DNA of 36,495 nt. It comes from CAYJIX01 sp964370375 (GTDB taxonomy: Bacteria; Desulfobacterota; Desulfovibrionia; Desulfovibrionales; Desulfovibrionaceae). Positions 32,888 to 36,495 of the stretch are shown here, piece after piece. A program made the position numbers and the translations under genes. Location of the stretch: assembly GCA_964370375.1 (NCBI GenBank), contig CAYJIX010000021.1, positions 1 through 36,495 on the forward strand. Reading direction: 5' to 3'. The notes under the pieces were generated by a model. The model made no database searches and was not told the origin of the DNA. It was given only the letters and a program-made list of their open reading frames with translations. How positions within the stretch are numbered: the stretch's first letter is position 1; each line of letters starts with the position of its first letter.

Positions 32888-33061
32888 ATATTTTTGCAAA
32901 ATCTGGATGTTTCTGTATTGCGGTTTGTAAATATGAATCGTCTTTTGTATCTTGGTAATGTTTGAAGAAATATGTAAAGACACCGTTTGAAAGGGTTGTA
33001 AGTGCTTTTTGATGCTTTTGGTTAAAATGCTCTATTTAACCACGTAAAGCATATGATAAAA

Positions 33062-34126
33062 TCATGCACGACCGTTCAGTTGAGGATAACAAGACAGGAT
33101 TGTTTTTTTGTGGATGCTGTTCATCTGGGTGTTGCGTGGCAAGGCATTGATCAGGGGTTCAAGTTCAGCCAATCCCTGGACGATATGCTGTTCACATTCT
33201 TTCCATGACAATTTGCCGGATTTAATGGTTTTTAAAAACGCTGCGTCCTTGAGCGGAAAGGTAAGGTGACCCGTTTGGGCAAGCTCTTTAATCTGCACGA
33301 TGCAGCGCATGGCATGAGAGATAGACTTCCAATCAATATTTTCGTTTTTTTCGGCAAGGATCGCCCGTTCACCATATTTGAGGTAGGATGCTTCAAGCCT
33401 TTTTACGGTGTCTGCAATTGTGATTTTTTCATGAAAGCCGGAGCCTAAGATGTATAAAATCGTTGTGCCATGTGTGTCCTGCTTGTCAAAGCATAATTTT
33501 TCATCAAAAAAACGTTCTTTAATGGAAGGGATTAAAGTTTTAAACGTTGCACGCTCAGATACATGCCCATTTTGTAAGCAACTATTAACATAAAAATATA
33601 TTGATTTAAGCAAATGCAGCCTTGATCCTTTTAATCCGTATTTTTTTGCCTGATGATAGGCGTAAGCAACATAAGATGCGTTGTCGCGAAGGTTTATATA
33701 GTGCGTTGGATTTGCAAAGATACTATCACAAAGTGGCGATGCATAAATAATTGCATTGCTGTTTGTATACGAAAACAGCATGTCAATGGCATTGGTATCT
33801 CCTTTTTCTAACAGTTTGAACCAATGCTGCAATGACCATAAATCAATATCTATATCGCCAGATATGTTTTTTTTTGCATCAGATCCCGTATGATGTGTAA
33901 TAGATCGACATTGTTGTTCCAGAACAAGATTTGCTATGTCTGGAAGGAAAATGCCTTTATAGTCGGTATCAGAATGTTGCGTGTTTGTCCCATACAGGTG
34001 CGAACCAAATTGAACAAGGTACAAAAGCGTGCCTTTACCTTCGCAAAGGCGTGCTACTTCGTGAGATATGCGTTGCTTGTCTGTTGTTGCAAAGGCATGA
34101 GGGAAAGTATCATTTTTTTTGTACAT
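33062..34126 (-). CDS. RlaP-type DNA polymerase beta superfamily nucleotidyltransferase
   Basis: The 354-residue protein has the nucleotidyltransferase core FGSHLYGTNTQHSDTDYKGI: G41-S42 and the metal-binding D53 and D55, with a third acidic site probably in DIDLWSL (D95). The following HWFKLLEKGDTNAIDMLFS matches COG3541, the RlaP group named for association with RNA ligases in RNA repair. It probably transfers a nucleotide to RNA or a small molecule. It starts 7 nt after the metallophosphoesterase stop, whose AGGTAA doubles as its ribosome-binding site, so the two are coupled. The gene is AT-rich. Confidence 0.82.
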   Translation of the reverse strand: MYKKNDTFPHAFATTDKQRISHEVARLCEGKGTLLYLVQFGSHLYGTNTQHSDTDYKGIFLPDIANLVLEQQCRSITHHTGSDAKKNISGDIDIDLWSLQHWFKLLEKGDTNAIDMLFSYTNSNAIIYASPLCDSIFANPTHYINLRDNASYVAYAYHQAKKYGLKGSRLHLLKSIYFYVNSCLQNGHVSERATFKTLIPSIKERFFDEKLCFDKQDTHGTTILYILGSGFHEKITIADTVKRLEASYLKYGERAILAEKNENIDWKSISHAMRCIVQIKELAQTGHLTFPLKDAAFLKTIKSGKLSWKECEQHIVQGLAELEPLINALPRNTQMNSIHKKTILSCYPQLNGRA

Positions 34127-34133
34127 CGTTTTA

Positions 34134-34694
34134 TTACCTATAATGATAATCAGGGCGTTCTTGGATAGGGTTAACTGTTGCCCATCTCATAATAGTTTCA
34201 ATGCTAACAGGTGCATAATCGTTTGCATCAACGCCAACATCAAAACGTAAAAGACCTGCCTTTGCATTGTCCTCATTGTATTTTTTTGTGGCGTGAATGT
34301 GTCCATGCAAATGGATTGCACCTTCTTCTTGCCCGTTCCATACCCAAAATGGATAATGTGACAGCACAAACATTTGGTTTTTATCTTCAAAGCTATGGTG
34401 AAAATGATGGTAATCCTTCACCCAAACAAAATGGTCATGTTGGGGGGGGGCTTTTTTAACAAATTTATCGTGATTGCCTTTTACTAAATATTTTTTTCCA
34501 TGAAGCTTAGTTAATATTTCCTGAGCAACACTTGACCCTTTTAGGGTGAAGTCTCCAAGGATATAGATTTGATCTTCGTTTGTAACAATACTATTCCACT
34601 TTTCTATTTGTAGGTCAAAAACATGTTTTGGCCTACTGCAATATTGCAATATAGCATCATGGTAAAAATGAAGATCAGATGTGAAATAGAGCAT
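34134..34694 (-). CDS. Calcineurin-like metallophosphoesterase
   Basis: The 186-residue enzyme has all metal-site motifs: D7-x-H9 (TSDLHFYHD), GD48 (ILGDFTLKG), GN74-H75-D76 (VKGNHDKF), H113 (LSHYPFW) and GH132-x-H134 (LHGHIHA). It resembles the COG4186 predicted phosphoesterases. Substrates may be nucleic-acid phosphoesters, cyclic phosphates or nucleotides. It is the first gene of a two-gene unit with the RlaP-type nucleotidyltransferase. A C9 run (G9 on the plus strand, 34442-34450) encodes residues 82-85 and could allow frameshifting by slippage. It is AT-rich and probably acquired. Confidence 0.88.
   Translation of the reverse strand: MLYFTSDLHFYHDAILQYCSRPKHVFDLQIEKWNSIVTNEDQIYILGDFTLKGSSVAQEILTKLHGKKYLVKGNHDKFVKKAPPQHDHFVWVKDYHHFHHSFEDKNQMFVLSHYPFWVWNGQEEGAIHLHGHIHATKKYNEDNAKAGLLRFDVGVDANDYAPVSIETIMRWATVNPIQERPDYHYR
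34442..34450. repeat. Homopolymer G9 (C9 in the coding strand) inside the metallophosphoesterase gene
   Basis: Nine consecutive G on the plus strand lie within an AT-rich gene, right next to a T6 run. On the coding strand they encode A-P-P-Q at residues 82-85, just after the GNHD motif. A change of one base would truncate the protein before its last metal ligands. Confidence 0.85.
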
Positions 34695-34831
34695 TTTTTT
34701 CGGGTATGTAAAGTAACATTGTTTATGAACAGACTAATATATAAAGTTTTTTGTGTTAACAGCTTGCAGTAATAGGTGAACGTGTATCAAAAAATATTCG
34801 GTTACTCGTTTTGGGTAGGATTGCCATATTT

Positions 34832-35638
34832 TTACTGACACTCTTTGTCTTCCAGCAAGCTATCCACAGTGTCTGCCTTAAGCCTGTCTGAAAGCGAAAG
34901 ATGCGCTATTACCTGCGCCCATTCATGTTCATTGCCTTTCCAAAAATCCGGATTTATATTGGGGTCAGATCCGTTAACATGCTTGTCTTCAAATGAAAAC
35001 TGTAGGATTTTTAGATACGTATTTATTTGCAAGGCACGTATAGAGTTACCTGCTGTTGTGTCGTATATGTTGATAAGGACAAAATGTTTATTAGGATATA
35101 TGTTTGAAATTTCAAGCAAAAAATTTTTAAACGTACTCATTGGTTCAGTACGAGCGCAGAAAAAGACAACTGTTTCTGACTTTTGTATGAAAGCATCCAT
35201 GCGCTCAAAACGCTTTGTCATTGTCATTAAAAAATGAGAATATGCGATATCATCGCGCATACATTCTTTAAAGGAATGCAAGGATATCATTTTTGTATCT
35301 ATATCTCTAACAGGTTTTATGCCTTCAATGATAGGCATATCAAGTATATCTTCTCTGTTAGAAAAAAATGTAGTAAATCGTTTTTTCCACAGCATGATTA
35401 CAGTTTCTAAACTGTAATTCATCATCCAATCCAGAGGATTAGCGCATGTTCTTAAACCAGCACCCCGCAAATAATGTGCAGGTCTGCATGATTTACCAAT
35501 GCTGACTATAAAATCTGCTTCTATTGTACATTTGTTTTTTGCTAAATAAGTATGGAATTTGTGTTGGATATAGAAAATCGTTTTTTGTAATATATAATAG
35601 ATTTTTTTTAAGTATTGGTATGTTATTGATTTTTTCAT
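34832..35638 (-). CDS. DUF1796 putative papain-like cysteine peptidase
   Basis: The 268-residue protein shows the DUF1796 pattern: ADFIVSIGKSCRPAHYLRGA with the likely catalytic C51, GLRTCANPLDW with the conserved D70-W71, and ISLHSFKECM with the likely H121. Such proteins occur in surface polysaccharide and glycosylation clusters; their activity is predicted, not shown. It is AT-rich with no good ribosome-binding site. It lies 137 bp upstream of the metallophosphoesterase on the same strand, so cotranscription is possible but unproven. Confidence 0.75.
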   Translation of the reverse strand: MKKSITYQYLKKIYYILQKTIFYIQHKFHTYLAKNKCTIEADFIVSIGKSCRPAHYLRGAGLRTCANPLDWMMNYSLETVIMLWKKRFTTFFSNREDILDMPIIEGIKPVRDIDTKMISLHSFKECMRDDIAYSHFLMTMTKRFERMDAFIQKSETVVFFCARTEPMSTFKNFLLEISNIYPNKHFVLINIYDTTAGNSIRALQINTYLKILQFSFEDKHVNGSDPNINPDFWKGNEHEWAQVIAHLSLSDRLKADTVDSLLEDKECQ

Positions 35639-35946
35639 GTTATTTTTTCAATCTTTATATGTGGTTTGTTTGCATATTTTTAGATGTTAAAGGCAGTCTG
35701 CGTAGTCATCAAAACAGTAAATAGAAGTCATCATGGAAAATGGTGCATTAAAAACTGTCCACGTTATGATATAAATAATAACATTATATGCAATAGTTAA
35801 TGTATGATAGATATCAAGCGGCACAAAGCCACCGGCTGAGGATTTTTCGATACTGCGGCCGTACAAACTTCAACCTATCTAGAGTTTTGTATATATCGCT
35901 GATATGTGCCTGTCAATGTTTCAACGAGATTGAAACAAGACGTTGA
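35639..35946. other. AT-rich intergenic region
   Basis: No intact gene is seen. A 7-bp hairpin GTTTCAA-CGAGA-TTGAAAC lies at 35918-35936, and AGCC/GGCT near 35830 forms a short stem. The rest is AT-rich without recognisable promoter or coding bias. Confidence 0.4.
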
Positions 35947-36129
35947 AGTAAGAGATACAAACAACAAACATCGTTCCAGGATACCTTTGGCGGACTTGTG
36001 CCGTGCATTGCGAAAGAAAAAGTAATAAGGCAGCTTTTTAACAATAAAGACATCATTATCCGCAAGGATGTTGAAAAACCCTTAAAATACGTCAGTCTGA
36101 ACAGAAGCTCCCTGCTTACGGAACACTGA
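35947..36129 (+). pseudogene. Possible 3' remnant of a gene
   Basis: After an in-frame TGA at 35944 the frame stays open for 60 codons to TGA at 36127. It reads like a protein end: DTFGGLVPCIAKEKVIRQLF, NNKDIIIRKDVEKPLKYVSL. There is no ATG and no ribosome-binding site at its head, while the terminator at 36157 follows closely. I infer a decayed gene tail; no family was recognised. Confidence 0.35.
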
Positions 36130-36156
36130 TCCCCTAGAAAACTAATCCATAATTAC

Positions 36157-36186
36157 AAGAGGCACCCCATTTCGGGAGTGCCTCTT
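36157..36186 (+). terminator. Strong intrinsic terminator
   Basis: AAGAGGCAC pairs with GTGCCTCTT, extended by CCC/GGG, with a small loop; ACGTTTTCC and later a T-run follow on the plus strand. It sits behind the possible gene remnant and may also serve the minus-strand gene that ends at 36343. Confidence 0.65.
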
Positions 36187-36342
36187 ACGTTTTCCTTATT
36201 TTTTAAGCAAAGAACCACACTCTATCTTCACACAATTATCATTTGGCAATTGAGTGCTTTATTGCCAAGCAAACTATGAAAGAGGCTGAAGCCTGTGACA
36301 TCAATTTTACGCTCAATAAATATTAGCATGCGGGGCAGAAGT

Positions 36343-36495
36343 TTAATCTTCATGATCATCATACGTATCATCATAATCTTCATGCCTTTCCTCTTTTTCC
36401 TCATCATCCTCATCACTGGAAATTGCGTCGGCTATGCCGCCCGCAACCTCGCCCACAATAACAATGGGAAGGGTTACCACATCGTAAGCAGCACC
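36343..36495 (-). CDS. Protein with a hydrophobic segment and acidic tail, C-terminal fragment (partial)
   Basis: The frame is open from the right edge to a TAA at 36343-36345 and gives the last 50 residues. A small hydrophobic stretch YDVVTLPIVIVGEVAGGIAD is followed by an extremely acidic tail (SSDEDDEEKEERHEDYDDTY, DDHED). The tail is coded by GAT/GAA-rich repeats that could expand or shrink. The start is outside the window and no family is recognised; a membrane-associated or lipoprotein context is a guess. Confidence 0.6.
   Translation of the reverse strand, partial: GAAYDVVTLPIVIVGEVAGGIADAISSDEDDEEKEERHEDYDDTYDDHED

Noticed and set aside
35918..35936. GTTTCAACGAGATTGAAAC, with the ATTGAAAC end seen in many CRISPR repeats
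   Set aside because: It occurs once, with no regularly spaced copies and no cas gene; it is a simple hairpin.
36228..36416. Met/Lys-rich minus-strand frame of 62 codons
   Set aside because: It overlaps the end of the acidic-tailed protein in another frame and is a by-product of GAT-rich repeats; it has no ribosome-binding site.

Overview
This 36.5 kb window looks like chromosome from a motile Gram-negative bacterium. The closest fit is the Desulfovibrionaceae (Desulfobacterota). The evidence is the flagellar order flgA-flgH-flgI-flgJ-flgN-flgK-flgL-csrA-fliW, the early-flagellar sigma-54 type promoter, the NlpC/P60 lipoprotein of DvLysin type, P- and L-ring proteins, and an autotransporter barrel end. 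This taxonomic call is inference from gene content.

Layout. (1) 1-1082: end of an autotransporter, then an AT-rich gap with an IS3-type OrfA remnant and hairpins. (2) 1083-4519: NlpC/P60 endopeptidase lipoprotein (+) and lipid II flippase MurJ (-), convergent around two long imperfect hairpins built from one dispersed repeat family. (3) 4734-13681: the nine-gene flagellar hook/ring/chaperone operon (-), started by a GG-N10-GC promoter. (4) 14158-17337: an FecBCD-type metal-chelate or corrinoid ABC importer (+). (5) 17504-25552: transport and housekeeping genes: BrnQ, a YkvI-like carrier, a NimA-like flavoprotein, Maf, UraA, a PAS-GGDEF cyclase, a 4-oxalocrotonate tautomerase family protein and an isochorismatase-family hydrolase. 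(6) 25677-31281: a membrane protein with a SWIM-like zinc motif, a TauE/SafE exporter, a two-BON lipoprotein behind a structured leader, a QueG-like Fe-S protein, an MltC-like lytic transglycosylase and a small secreted protein. (7) 31743-36495: an AT-rich accessory stretch with a DegT sugar aminotransferase, a metallophosphoesterase/RlaP-type nucleotidyltransferase pair, a DUF1796 papain-like peptidase, a gene remnant, and an acidic-tailed protein cut by the window edge.

Functionally, flgA/H/I build the P and L rings, FlgJ helps rod assembly, FlgN chaperones FlgK/FlgL, and FliW with CsrA couples flagellin supply to translation. Peptidoglycan genes (NlpC/P60, MurJ, MltC-like enzyme) recur across the window. 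FlgJ lacks a muramidase domain here.

The points most worth a second look are: the palindromic repeat family whose arms carry the stop codons of three genes; the metallophosphoesterase-RlaP pair with a C9 tract in its first gene; the 74-residue insertion in MurJ; the related beta modules in FlgL and FlgK; the SWIM-like membrane protein; the structured leader of the BON gene; and phased T-tracts before uraA. No complete mobile element, CRISPR array, rRNA or tRNA was found. All calls were made by eye, without database searches.
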